Positions 21,901-34,175 of a DNA stretch of 64,000 bases are shown piece after piece (positions within the stretch are counted from its first letter, which is position 1; every line of letters starts with the position of its first letter). The translations under genes were made by a program, and so were the position numbers. Origin of the DNA: Platycnemis pennipes (taxonomy: Eukaryota; Arthropoda; Insecta; Odonata; Platycnemididae); assembly GCA_933228895.1 (NCBI GenBank), contig OW121851.1, positions 124,977,624-125,041,623 on the forward strand, given 5' to 3'. Under the pieces are notes generated by a model. That model was not told the origin of the DNA, did not search any database, and saw nothing but the letters and a program-made list of their open reading frames with translations.

Positions 21901-24470
21901 GTTGGGCCAAGGCGGTGGAAGTGGGAGCCGGGCGAAATACAGGATACGCGAAAACGGAAAAACATCCCAAATGAATGCCGGTGGAGAGACGATCTTAAGA
22001 TTATCTTTTCGCACTCTAAATTTACTTTAATATAATAACTTTTGTATAATTGATATTTTACTTAAATGCGGTGAACAAATGGGCGAGTTGGTAACGTGCA
22101 TGAAGAGGACTATATTTTGAATTGATACTCATTTTTTTACTGGCCGAAAGGTTTTCATTAGCAGTTCATGAAGAGCTTGGTGGACATTGAGGTGAACATA
22201 AGGTTCAAATTTTAGAAAAGCCGTTTTGTTGGATCGCCATCCTCGTAATTCCGTCGTTCAAAGTCACGGTACCTTCTATGAGTGTTTGGGCTCATTTAAG
22301 CTTAAGCGCTGACCTTATTTTAGAATTGGCGATAGCAAACGATGTTGCGGCGACCGTTTAACCGAAAGCCCTGCGGTTGGATGGACTGAGATGAACCCTT
22401 CCTTACCCATAAGAATAAAACGTGAAAATTCTTGTGCTGTTCTCAGCAGTACCTTCATAGCCTATCGTTATATTTTTGCTTTAGTGCATACAGTAATCGA
22501 CAACGAGAGTGATAACCCCCGTGTTCTGCTTTGGATATCATATTCTTCTTTTTTTTAAGTGATTTGTTCACCGGAACCTCAAATATTCCTGTATTTCTTG
22601 CCTTTCATCTGGAGGAGGGACATGTGTTTAAAGAGAGATTTAGTATTCGGCTGCTGGATTCCTACAACTGACAGTTCCTTCAGTTGGATTCCTTGTGGCA
22701 TTCCTACTGTTATAATTCAATTGAGGGACTATTAGTGTATATATGACGGTATAGTAAATGTATTAGTCTTTTCCATGGCTATAATATCTTTTTTAACACT
22801 TTAATGTTTCGGTTACATTAAATTTCATGTTTGAGTATCCTTTTAGGATAGTAGGTTGACACCGTTTTTTAACTGCATGAATACGAAGGCGTGAAAAGAA
22901 ATTCCAGGGATATTTGGGCACTCGTTTTGTGGGGAGGACCTAAATATTGTAATTATAATTCTCAACTTCGATGTCGTAAAATGAATTTATTCACAAGTGA
23001 TATAATTTTGATGCCTAAACATTTGATTTCGGATCATTTTTCTGGGCTCTACCTTTGTCACCGGAATAGTTATTTAGGTTTTGCTCGATCGATTGAGTGT
23101 ATCATAAAGCTCTGAACGAAATTGATTATCCTCTTATTATTTGAGTAGTCAATCCCTCCAAAATCCCTCAAGAGAAATCCACCGGTATTAGGGGAACCGC
23201 CAGAAGAAGAAATTAGTTATTCTCACCTATAAAATATGCCATTGTCAACTCTGAGATGTGTTGGAATCGGTTGCAAAATTTGTTGGGACTCTGCTGCATT
23301 CCGCCTCTTGTTAGTTTCCCACCCTTTCTCCCACCTCAAGTCTTTTAACCTTCCGACTCCTTCCCTCCCTCCTTTCCTCCCCTCTCTTCCCCACCCCCGC
23401 CTCTTCGCCAGAGACATCTCTTCCGCCTCATCGCCTTCCCTCTCATCTCCCTGCGACCCTCTTCCCGACATTTCTTCCTTTTTCTCTCCCCCCGAGGGAC
23501 TGTTTTGTTTCCACGCGTGTCTCGTCTTCTTCTCCCTATCAACTCAAAGTCCTGGGTCCCTGGGAGTCCTGGATCGGTTGGCTGCATTCCCCCAGGGCCT
23601 ACGACGACCCACCCCTTGTAACACACACTCTCCATCCTTACCCAAGAGTCCCTATTTTCCCCCTTGTGACTCGTTCCTTTAGGATAAAGAATCTCTAAGA
23701 TACCGGGGAATGTGTCCCCGTATCCACAGTTGCAATTTCGCTGGAGAGATATTCTACATCTATATATACGCCAAACATGCACCATTGAGATGGCAAGGCT
23801 ACTACATGGAAACATGTTATATAATAGGGTCTTATGCAGCTAGATGGTTAGTATTTACATAGTAATAAAAGTATTATTGGTTGTTAATACATGCATAAAG
23901 TATTACAGACCATTCTAAAAATATTTAACCCACCTATCCCTTTGCTATGCTGCCTATTGTGTTCTCTTATAGCACGGGGGGAAAAATTACATTTTTAATC
24001 TGTCGGTACGACCATCTATCACTTTCATCTTATTTATCTGGTCGAATCTAGCATAATACGCATGGGTTTTTAATATATATCTAACATTTTCAGTAAAGCT
24101 ATCCAATTTAAATTTCTGCGGGATATTTAATCTGTATTTAATCCTACTTTAGTGCTTTAACCTACGATCTGATAATGATTCCCAACCTAATTATTCCATC
24201 AATTCTGATGCTCTACTAAGCCTATCGTAACGCCTATCGTAACAAACCTAGCTGTTTTACGCTGCACACTGTCTAGCTCTCTGGTCAAACCCAATTCATT
24301 TGGATTCCAGACACTGGCTACTAGCGAAAAGTAACATCGCTTTTTAGTCTTCTTCCTTGCGAAATATTATTTCCCTTGCGAAGTATTCGTGGGAGATAAT
24401 CTTCCTCCATTCTTACCCGCGTGGCTGGTGAGGATAATCCTCGTCATCTACGCATCAAGGCTCGGTTTTA
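19000..24470. other. Long non-coding stretch
   Basis: AT-rich sequence with no gene I can support. It includes a purine-rich segment (about 19590-19700), pyrimidine-rich tracts at 21790-21880 and 23310-23520 that create proline/serine-rich false ORFs, and a perfect 12-bp tandem duplication GCCTATCGTAAC at about 24220-24243. Stop codons are frequent in all frames outside the biased tracts. Confidence 0.7.
23310..23520. repeat. Pyrimidine-rich low-complexity tract
   Basis: Long C/T-biased sequence on the plus strand. It opens a 148-codon frame on the plus strand and a 156-codon frame on the minus strand, both of extreme composition. Treated as low complexity, not coding. Confidence 0.8.
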
Positions 24471-24472
24471 TG

Positions 24473-24576
24473 ATGTCTGGTTATCAACTGTGTTTATAAT
24501 GTCTGGTTAACAGCTATGGTGATAATGTCTGGTTAAAAACATTGTTTATGATTTCTGGCCAAATGTTAGGTTTCTA
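24473..24576. repeat. Tandem repeat, four 26-bp units
   Basis: Units start at 24473, 24499, 24525 and 24551, an exact 26-bp period. The first three begin ATGTCTGGTTA and the fourth ATTTCTGGCCA. The remainder of each unit has diverged, so the array is old but has kept its length. Confidence 0.85.
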
Positions 24577-25422
24577 TGCTAGAAATTTTTTTGTAGCTAC
24601 TCTCTTCCGCTGTTAAGGCATATATAAACTAATAGTTCGTCTGATTTACCTTTTGTGGCTTAAATTGTCGACTACCTCAAAAATATAAGTCACTTCGGGC
24701 TTTGAGTTATTTTATGCATTGATTTTGCTGACAGAATTAATGAAGAAATGCCTTTTTTTAATATCCCATCATAAATGAAACGTGTGACCTCAAAACTGAA
24801 GTTCATTTATAAGGACAGGCTTGTCGTTTATTGGAGAATTTTTAAAAAAATTCTATTGCTAATGGATGTAAATGGAGCGGTACTTTTCCTTCATTTAAGC
24901 GTTTGTTTGCGCAGTCTTAAACAGTGCAACAGTTGAAGTGCTCACCGCTTGGGAAATGGAACGTAACGTGTCATGAGTGCTTACATGTAAGTACGCTGTT
25001 CTCCTTTTTATTTATGTTTATGCAAGAATTGGTCGTTTGGTATTAAAATGTCAGCGCTATAATGGTTTGACGGCCACAACGCAACGTTTTTCAACCGTAA
25101 GAACTCAGCTGCTTCAAGTTCTTTATTAGCGGTTTACTTATTTCGCAACCGTCCTTCGTCCGCCTCCTCTCGTGGTGACCTCGGCTGGGTTCTCAACGCC
25201 TCGTGACAATGACTTAGAGATCTATGCTTGGAGAAGGAAAACGAATTGAACGAAGCGTTATCATTGACCAAACAGTATGTTCCCTTGGTGTACCTAGCCG
25301 CCTAAAAAGCACATTTTTTACCTCGCACATTTCACAATTTTTTCATTTTTAAGATTGGTTAGCTATATCCCTCTATTATTCCCCTGAGAGTTCGCAGTAG
25401 TTACCTAACGTAAATCCGATTG

Positions 25423-25471
25423 TAACGTCTACATCTGGTATATAACAGACGTAGACCAGATGTAAGCGTTA
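25423..25471. repeat. 49-bp hairpin
   Basis: The 17-bp arms TAACGTCTACATCTGGT and ACCAGATGTAAGCGTTA pair at 15 of 17 positions around a 15-bp loop. No associated gene is visible. Confidence 0.75.
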
Positions 25472-27373
25472 AATAGGGTTTATATTAGGCATAGTGCAAA
25501 CTTTGTGCTCTCAGCGTCCCAGTTCATTGTATTTCAGTTGCAGCCTGGCAGTTCTTTCTCATTTCCTTTGGTGTCTCATTTCATGTACTCTAGTAGTTTC
25601 AGGCTTCATTTCGTGGAAGAATTGAATATTCGTATTGAAAATAATCGATCGTACTTTTCCACCAGTAATTTATTGGTGCAAAGCGTTTCACCGCTTTACG
25701 GTATCTTCAGGTACAAAATGTACACATAAAATACAGTGGTATTCAATATGAATGTAAATTACGGAAATATTCAAGATAAAACCTCTTTTCTTGGCCTATA
25801 TACTCTTTCAATTATGACGCTTACGACTCGTTGTAATGATTGATAGAGCGAGGGTGCCAAGGACAAATTACCCGAGGAATGAGTCATTGAAAAAATGATT
25901 GTATTTCGAAAACCTTACAGATGACCGAGAAAATAAGCCATAAAGTCCTTAGTATTCCATTGTTATTTCAAATTTATCTATCATTCTTTTGTAATTATTT
26001 TCTTGTTTTCTATGCTAATAAATTGTTTCGGGTACACAGCAGACCTAGCTGCATATTCGAAGGTGGGTACTGGGGGTGTTTATATCCTTGTGTGCTTTTC
26101 CCGCGAGTGGGTCTACCCTGGACGCTGCGTCGTCTTTGTTTGGGTACCACCCCTATTATTTTTTTGCCATAAGAGGGTGGAAGGCACGCCCGGCACGGGG
26201 GTCGGCCACGCCTTTGACCCCCTTGCAGGGAGGAGCTGACGTTGTGGTCGGTGTTTTGTGTGTACGAGGGTGGGAAGAAGTCATTTACCCCGTTTCTCTC
26301 TCTCTCTCCACACTCCGCCACGGATATTTTCAGACGGCCTTTATAACTACTCCCCCTCGCTCGGAGCGTGCGAAAGAAGTAGGGTGAGTGGGGATAAAAA
26401 AAATGCGAGACGCTCCCTTCCGTGAGGGAAGGCCATCGCACCCTCCTTCCCTCGGCCATCCCTGACGCTTAGTGAATCCATCCGCCGCCCCTGCCTGTCC
26501 CACTTCCCCCTTTCCCTCGGTATCGCTGTGCTAGATGTCTCCAATACCCTCCAACCATTCTCCTCAGCGATGATCGGACATCCCTTTCAACTCGATCAGT
26601 TAGCATTTCAGTCACAATGGATGCGCCTTACAAATACAGGGTGTGCTAAAGGCCATGCCTACCCTTCCTACCATTGCAGAAGCAACTCCTTCCCAATAGG
26701 TATAAAATATTTTAGATTTACGGTTGAAACGGCGTGCATTGCAATGATGCTCATAAGCTACCGAGCCTTTCTTAAAAAGTAAAACATGTTGGCGAAAGTA
26801 TTTATAAGCCTTTCCTTTTTTGCCCCTAATCTCGTATTTATTTTCTTTTTTATGCGCCTCAAGATTTTTTGGTCTTTCTGAGATTTCATTTATTTCTATT
26901 AGCGCAATTTCACCATACCTCTTTCCTACAATCGCTGACAATGATTTTTCGGCATAATTAGGGATCTTTATTTCACTCGTTTAAAAAATAGCCATAATGC
27001 AGAAATCAATAGTAGGTAATAAAACTTGCCACTCAGGTCTGTGTTCTTCATTTCCGCGTGTTGGGAACAACGTGGAAGCACTTACCACAGCATATTTGGC
27101 TTACGTCACCAAGTAGTTAAATGATATATGCTCGTCACACGAGTCAACACATCACATGGTGCGTTACTACTCTTCAGAGAGAAGATCCTTCTTCTTGGAC
27201 GCTATGAAGTCTGTGTTGAAATCATACAGCGTATTTAATACACTTGCATAATGCGTGCACTGGGGATGGGGATATTTTCTGTGCCAGTAGAAATAATTTG
27301 TCATTGAATTGTAAGAATCCTAAGGTGGACCATCTTAGGGAAAATTGAATTGCAATGAAAAACTTTGTAATGC

Positions 27374-27490
27374 CACTTAGAAAATCTATAAATTATGACT
27401 CAGGTCTCGCATCTGCAGTACAGCATAAGTAGGCTGATGATGCTGTACTGCACCGAAACGTGGTTCATAATTAAATAATTTTCTATGTGA
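27374..27490. mobile_element. MITE-like inverted-repeat element, about 117 bp
   Basis: The left end CACTTAGAAAAT pairs with the right end ATTTTCTATGTG. Inner parts pair again (AATTATGA with TCATAATT, CAGTACAGCAT with ATGCTGTACTG). The whole folds into one long hairpin with no coding capacity, as non-autonomous DNA transposons do. No target-site duplication was established. Confidence 0.65.
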
Positions 27491-29330
27491 GATAACGAAG
27501 TTTTTTATGGCTGTTTGTATAAACAAAGTTACGCTAGAAACAGTTTATTAACTTAATGGGAAGCTCTAAGAGGCTCGGCATTGAATATCACTGCAAACGA
27601 GTATCAAGCTGGTTATATGCCAGCTAATAAGGGGCGATAAAGTTGTTTTTTTTAAAAATATTGTTGTGGAAAGGTTCGTGGTGATCACTTAGCTGTGATC
27701 ACACTGAAATGTTGATATTTTTCGACTTCACACCAAATTGAAACGAGAAAAATGAAGTTTGTTGAACCTCTCCTACGGTAATAAATTACGTGAATATCGG
27801 GGTCTAACTTCGATGTTGTTACCAGAAGACTCCCAGATCCTCAGAATAACTCACAAGCTAATTTTAGCATGCGCAAGGAATACATTTGAGGTCATTTTAC
27901 CGCTGTGTAGTCCTAGAGGTGAAATAGTTGTTCAGAAAGTGACTTTGGGGCATTTTCACGAAAATTGTGGCAATTGGGTGAACGCGAGAGGCTCGGGTGC
28001 CAAATCCTTGGGTTTCTTTCTCCCCGCGGAGAGAACAAGGTTGACAACAGGTGTCCCGTCGCAAGAGATATAGAGATCTGCCGTTGCCAAGAGCTAGGAT
28101 TTTGTATTATGACTTCTTTCCTCAAGAGTAAAAGAAAGAAGACAAATTATTGGTCTTTTTTTATGGACGATCCGAACGATTCCCGACACGAGTTGTGATT
28201 TTTGACGGCTTATCCCGGAAACTATTTTGGGACTCAGCGTATCAGCTTATAGCATGACAAGCATCGCAATCATTTTGTAAAGTGGGGTTAAGGGCAAATC
28301 GGAGCCTGCAATGCCTGTTTTGGAAAAGGCTTAAGTGTAGAAGACTGAAAGATTATGATGCTTTAGATATTCAGTGAGGTGATGAACGAAAAACGTTTCA
28401 TGCGCCATTAAGGATTGGTAGATGGTTAGGTGTAGGAAAGATTTTCGTTTGCAGAGAAAGGTTGGCGTCGGCATTAGCGTGCTTTTAACTTGAGGCGTAA
28501 GGAGCCCGCGAGCTAACGCCCCAATAGATGCACTAACTACTGAACTTAAAGTACTGATTTAAATAAATGAGGGAAATTACCTAGTTTGTAGTTAGTACGT
28601 ATGCATGGATAAGTTTCAATGTGTTATGGCTAATATTCTCATTTCAGGTGTATATTTTGGTGGCATAGTAGACGTTTTAAGTGTGTTGCAATCACTTCAA
28701 TAGTTTATATTTTTTAAATCTAATTTTTCTCATGCCTAGTGACTAATCATCGATATATCCCCGCGATAATTGTAAATGTGAGCCTGCCAAAGATGAAAAT
28801 TGAATTGCAAAATAGATATACTGCTTTATCTCAAAATGATGAGTTTCTTTCCGTGAAATCAAATGCAAAAGAATCCCGTACTCTAATCTTCTAGGAAGAA
28901 TGGCTCCGTCAGCCTTCGATTCTTTCTGAATCCTTCTAATCCTGCGTTAATTCCATAATTTCCGCCACGTTTTCACATCCTTCTCCAATTGAATTGTTTC
29001 TTGGGAATGGCCTTGCCGTTTCTGCATCAATTAAGGCTCATTTATTGAATGAAGTCAGGGAAATCCTCACGTCTGGGCCCAATTCACTAATGGCTAATCT
29101 TCCTGTCTAGTGACGCATGAACTTCCTTCTTACTGCCACCGTTCAAATCATATTCTTTCCACTGCGCCGATTACCAACCAGTAGTGATTAAGAAAATCTA
29201 TTTAACTCTTCCGGATGTAAGCCTTCTATATTTATTGCAGGGGTGGAGGACGTGCGAGTAGGTGGAGATTGAAGGTATACTTATTTCGAAATACCGGCAT
29301 ATTTTCTCGATATACCGACTAATTTGGTAT

Positions 29331-29395
29331 GTTTTAGACGATGACACACCAGTACCGGCGTATCATTGTCTGAAATATACTACCAAAATACACCG
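29331..29395. repeat. Imperfect hairpin upstream of a LINE tail
   Basis: TTTGGTATGTTTTAGACGAT pairs with ATTGTCTGAAATATACTACC-type sequence to its right, around a loop with CAGTACCGGCG. It sits within a stretch rich in ATACCG and TACCGG motifs (29275-29430), immediately before the LINE fragment. Confidence 0.6.
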
Positions 29396-29466
29396 AATAC
29401 GCCGATGCACTGGTATATTCGGCAGCATTTTCGTAACACGATACATTTTCGGGACACGATGGCCTG

Positions 29467-29634
29467 ATGAAGACAATCGCCGAGGGCAAAGTGAATGGGA
29501 AGAATGGAAAAGGCAGTTCTCGTATGACTCATATAGAACAGGCCGTGAGTGATTTGAAAGAGAGTTGTTCCGTTAGTATGAAGAGGTTAGCCAATGGGAG
29601 AATCGAGTGGAGGGCCGTGTCAAAACAATCTTAG
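29467..29634 (+). pseudogene. LINE reverse-transcriptase ORF, C-terminal tail (55 codons)
   Basis: The frame reads MKTIAEGKVNGKNGKGSSRM, then a 20-residue linker, then SMKRLANGRIEWRAVSKQS and a stop. The order EGK-x-NGK-x-GKG ... MKRLA-x-x-RIEWR is the familiar end of the reverse-transcriptase ORF in many arthropod LINEs, a region beyond the catalytic domain. No catalytic domain is present, so the copy is 5'-truncated, as usual for LINEs. After the stop, GGATTGTTGAT and GATGGTGATGAT match the 3' end at 39165. Two further copies exist (39165, 55125). Confidence 0.75.
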
Positions 29635-31304
29635 GATTGTTGATCTATGATGGTGATGATTTTCGTAACACCGGTCACTGATATATTTTATGTGATATTA
29701 ATTTTTCTTGCCCGTGTAACTTAAATAAGAACAGTTTAGATGAAAAGGAAAATATATCGTACTAAATTTTACTCTCTCTGGATAAATTTTAAATCTTGCG
29801 CAGGGATTGGCAGTGTAGCTTAGAAGAATAGTTCTCTATTCATTGAAATTATTTATTTGCACGCACTTTCTCCACCTGGCGCCGCCACTTTGGACTATGC
29901 ACTCCGTGGGCTCTGTAGTTAAGGCAGATGAGAAAAACTCAATTGAAACAACTATGTAATGGTATTGTATTGAGGGAATACCTACACTATATTTGCAAAC
30001 CATTCATGTTTGTACCACGTCACTCGTTGCGTATTCGAGATAATCCCGACGGTTTCAAACACATCTTCAATGTTTCAGTCTTCATAGTTAAAGTGTATCG
30101 TTTTCGGTTGTATCGGTATATTTTAATACCACTCTCATCCAAAGGTATGAATTTATTTTCATTTGTGTATGCATACTGCTGCAAGGCTGTGTGCCATCGA
30201 TTCTTATAGGTTATGCTGGGGAGAGCCAAGCTAGGGTACGATTTAATTACGTATCGATGTGGTAAATAGGAAAGGGTATTTATGAAAGTTAGGATTGGGC
30301 TAGATAATCAAATTATTTTTCCGGGGAAGGAGGGAGAATTTAGGAAAGATATAGAGGACCACAACCGGGGTTAAGAAAATGAGAGAAAATTTAGGAAATG
30401 AACGAAGACGGAGGTTGATAAGCATGTGAAAGATCTTCCGATGGGTTTGAAAGAAATAGACTGAGTGAGAAAGGGCGGGAGAGATTCTTACTACAGTTTT
30501 CTTCCTCCTCGGCCTTCAAGGAGGGAGACGAATGGTTTAGAGCCGCCTCGGAATCCTCTGTGGAGGACAGTGGCATTGACTCATGGAGAGGGGAGGATGT
30601 GTTTTGGTGGAATATTCCCCTCCCCTTCTCTTTTGGCGTCTCCCCTTCCCCACGGCCCCTCCACAACCCCTTGCATCCTAGCAACGCAGCCCTCCTTTCG
30701 CGAACTCAAGCCGCCTCCGCAAAAAACAACCAAGCAACCACTACAAAGACGGAATTATGTCTTGTGTGTTTTTGACCTGTCGCTTTTCTTTTCTGCGTGC
30801 CCAAGTTTAGACGTTTTCTAATTATTTTTTAAATTAAGAACGGGCGTCCGTCCTCTGAAAGAAAGAGGCCTCCTCATCTCCCTTAAATTTCTCACGAGAA
30901 TTATGTTAAGAGCTCTGGGGTTGGGAATTACTCGTAAAACTTTATCGTGCTACTGATTTTATCATTGATATATGATTTAAAAATAGTTTTAATTCGGAAT
31001 TTTGTAATCGTGGTAGAGGTTGGGCTTTCTCGAGTTAATCTCATGTCAACGTACTCTTTTTAATCATCTTCTGGCTTTTAATCATTTTCATCCATCTTTT
31101 TCTGCCGCTTATCCTGTATTAATCTCTACTCAAGTCAACTTTACTTCACCAACTAGCTAACTTGAAGCCTGCATATTTCGGGTTTCACCGCGTCGTCGTT
31201 GCTTTTGGAACAACAATTTATCCAAATTTTACAACGGGCGTCTTCAGGTCTAAGTGCTTGAGGCTTAGCTTAAAGCTAAACCCGTGAAAGTTGTCCGAAA
31301 TCGA

Positions 31305-31378
31305 GTGTCAAGACATCAACCATGCTTCTGGCGTCTTGACACCCTCTTTGATGGTGTTGTCGCTAAAAGACACCATAA
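31305..31378. repeat. Two adjacent small hairpins
   Basis: GTGTCAAGAC (31305) pairs with GTCTTGACAC (31333-31342). Next to it ATGGTGT pairs with ACACCAT (31351-31376). Together with the segment 31175-31260 they look like the remnant of a structured repeat. Confidence 0.5.
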
Positions 31379-32194
31379 CGTGGAGGAATGCTCGAAAGAA
31401 ATTATTATTGATAATCTTTTACGGGATAGCGTTCTGATAATTTATGAATGAATCTAACTTATTGTAGTTCACCAATACTTATGATTACCGAAGCAGACGC
31501 CTTTATTGTCCGTGGAAGTTACTGGTGGCTTGGAGTATATTTTCCAAGACAACATTTTCGTTATGGTGCACCGCAGCCGTATTCCAGGATTGAAGCTGGT
31601 GGCGTCTGTAGTATTTCCGGACTTCATCTTCGGCGGCGATTACTCACTTCTTTTACTCCTTCCGCCCAGCCCCTTGCTCATCTTCGAGCGTGATGGGGGC
31701 CAATTAGCTCCTCTCAAGATTTCTATCTCCTCCTCATATTTTTTCTCCCATACTTCGAAACTCGACTTCTTGATGACCGGTTTGCATATATTTTATACTT
31801 TTTTTTTCTGATCGTTGTCGCGGAGATGGCTGTAAAAAGGATAGAGATATCTAAAGTGACGAGCTCCTTCATTTGGAAAAGTGTTTTCTCACAATGAAAC
31901 GATTGACTTTAACGATTAAAAAAATTGAACTTAAGTGAATGATGTTTCGTGGACCATTAAAATATTGGGTAAACGTTTATATTCTGACATAATATCCATC
32001 AGGAATGACTGCGTAGGTTGTGCCACAGATTGAAATGGCGATTTCATTTTGCTCGTCATATAACGTAAATTGCTACGCTACTGTGTTGCAGTTTTAGTGA
32101 ATAAACTTGAGCTGTACTGTAATAATTATTAATTTTTCACATCACAATTTGCCGCAGTGACAATAATAATCCAATGAAGAGCAACACTTATTTT

Positions 32195-32251
32195 ACATCT
32201 ACTGAGGAGAACCTGCTAGCCACGTTCAGGGTGTGTGGCAGGGGTTGAATT
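32195..32251 (-). repeat. R1 fragment, reverse orientation
   Basis: The tail ACATCTACTG is followed by GGGTGTGTGGCAGGGGTTGA, the reverse complement of the R1 core. Confidence 0.7.
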
Positions 32252-33245
32252 ATTCCTAACTTCCGTTACGTATGTACATGTATGTACCCACGATGCTTAA
32301 AGTATAATAGATAACGTTTCATCAATAACTTTGTAGAATGTTTCCTTCCAGAAAAAAATCCCTGCGTTGTAACATCAACAATTGTTAGACGTTTGACCGA
32401 TAGGTCATGGATAGAGTAGCTGATGATTTATTTTGTTCTTAATTATGTTTGAAAATAATCTGGGGAAGTTACATAGCTTAATTGACTTGCGTTTGCTAAG
32501 TTTTAAAACAATTCGTCATCAATGACTCTGTACCAATGGCTGCACTTCGAAATATGTACATACAAATTATAACAAATATTTTAATAAGTTGTGGCAATAA
32601 TTATGCTTTTTCTAGTGTTATCTTCAAATAGCTAATGAATCATTTTTCTGACTCGGATGCAACGAATACCCTGTAAAAATTATGCCTGCTCAGCACTTGG
32701 TAATGTTTATCCAGATAAATTGTGATTACTGTTAAATGAAGCGTCTTTTTGCAGTCCAGTCCCTTTTTTTTGCGAGAAGGTGCATTCGAAATTGCCCAAT
32801 TTTCTTTCAAATACCTGTAATTTTTCGAAGAATCACACTCATGTATTGAGGTTTGCGTATGTTCCATTATTTTGACTTATACTTTTTAAGATAACGGCAA
32901 AACTATTGGAAAATATGCGTGGCTGCGATGGAGATACGAGATGCGATTGAACTTTCTCCGCTTTCTCAATAAGTGATCATCTTTAGTTTGTATTTTTTCC
33001 TTTTCTTGTGAAATTTTCTTTATGTGATGGCTCATGGAGCGAGGTGAACTCGAAAGGTTTACTTTTGGGGAAACACGCAGGCCACATCAGCAATGAGTAA
33101 ATATTTAATTCGGGAACAAAACAAGATGCAGTGGAAAGCGACGTGTTTTTGTGCATACAAAAAAAAACTTATATGAGCGCATGGAAAGTGTCACTCGCCT
33201 CTAAGAAGAGCTTGGTTAGGAAACCCAAGGGACCAGAAGGCTATT

Positions 33246-33314
33246 CAGAAGATTAAAGTTCCTTTTAGATTCAAATCTCGCGAATTTGAATCTAAAAGGA
33301 ACTTTAATTTTCTG
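33246..33314. repeat. Near-perfect 69-bp palindrome
   Basis: Two 31-bp arms pair with a single mismatch around a 7-bp loop containing TCGCGA. The left arm includes GTTCCTTTTAGATTCAAAT and the right arm its complement. The near-perfect pairing means either youth or ongoing homogenisation. It could be a small foldback element or a cruciform-forming site. Confidence 0.9.
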
Positions 33315-33926
33315 ATTGTATACTGAGGGTATATTGTAGACTTAGATGAATATCTTCATAGGTTCTCTTCAAAGCTTCGGGCGGTGTAATCTATTTTCCA
33401 GGCGTGGCTTCTTCTAAAGCTGTTGCGAAATCTGCGCTGAATCAATCTTAAAATTGCTGGCTAGTGATGATGTTGCTGATCTAATAATATTATACCATTG
33501 AATTGATCGTAATGTTTGCAGGTCGTAATGTTTACAGTCATTTATGCTGTGGACGATTTTTTGCGCTTCATGTACATGCATGAAGCCTAACCTCAATCTC
33601 TTTTTTAAATACTCCCATGTCCCTCTACTGGTAGGTCAGATATTTAATCCTGCTGTAAATCGGTCTGTAACAAACCATCAACCGTTACACTAAGGTCGAA
33701 GGTCGAAAACCCTCTTAGCGTATGCATATTATGTGTGCTCCAAGGTCAGGAACGTTTGGTGCTGTGTAACCTTCCGATGACTTTGATGCACCAAAAACAG
33801 GAATCTGCCTTAAAATTATTAATTTCATTCAGCCACACCGGCGTGCAAAACTAGAGATAGGTTTTATTGGATAATATGTCTAATGGTTACAGGCTTAACT
33901 ATGTGGAACTTCTCTAAATCGGAAAT

Positions 33927-34030
33927 GTTAAAAAGTACACTTTGTACGGTCCACTAGAGAATCACCACTGTTTAGTGGACTCTTCAGTTGAGTTTACTCT
34001 AGTGGGCCGTTCGAATTGTATTTTTTTAAC
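33927..34030. mobile_element. MITE-like inverted-repeat element, 104 bp
   Basis: The left arm GTTAAAAAGTAC...GGTCCACTAGAG pairs with CTCTAGTGGGCC...GTATTTTTTTAAC on the right, arms of about 38 bp with mismatches. It carries no ORF. It ends 60 bp before the splice-like motif at 34093. Confidence 0.75.
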
Positions 34031-34092
34031 TTTTCATTTGATAAGATCAAATTAGTCAAAACTACTTTAATCGTTGGTCTTAATCCCCGATG

Positions 34093-34175
34093 CTAACTCT
34101 CTTCCTTTTCTTTCCAGGTATGTGTGACTTTGTGCTGATTGGATTAGCGGAGAGGTGATTTCTGTTCGAGTAAGT
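34093..34175 (+). promoter_or_regulatory. Recursive-splice-like site with possible 52-nt micro-exon
   Basis: In order on the plus strand: a branch-point match CTAAC (34093-34097), an uninterrupted pyrimidine run, TTTCCAG ending at 34117, immediately GTATGT (a donor), and 52 nt later CGA|GTAAGT with the GT at 34170. A strong acceptor directly abutting a donor is the layout of recursive (ratchet) splice sites in long insect introns, and a nearby second donor defines an RS-exon. All three frames of the 52-nt piece contain a stop, so a coding exon is unlikely. It would mean the region is inside a long intron of a plus-strand gene. Chance occurrence is possible. Confidence 0.35.

Larger units (their letters stand above)
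24600..29260. other. Non-coding stretch
   Basis: Apart from hairpins at 25423 and 27374, I see only short chance ORFs. The GC-rich part 26050-26540 contains short hairpins and pyrimidine-rich runs but no recognisable exon or TATA-type arrangement. Confidence 0.6.

Noticed and set aside
23236..23815. 148-codon plus-strand and 156-codon minus-strand frames
   Set aside because: Both lie over the same pyrimidine-rich tract and result from stop-poor low-complexity composition.
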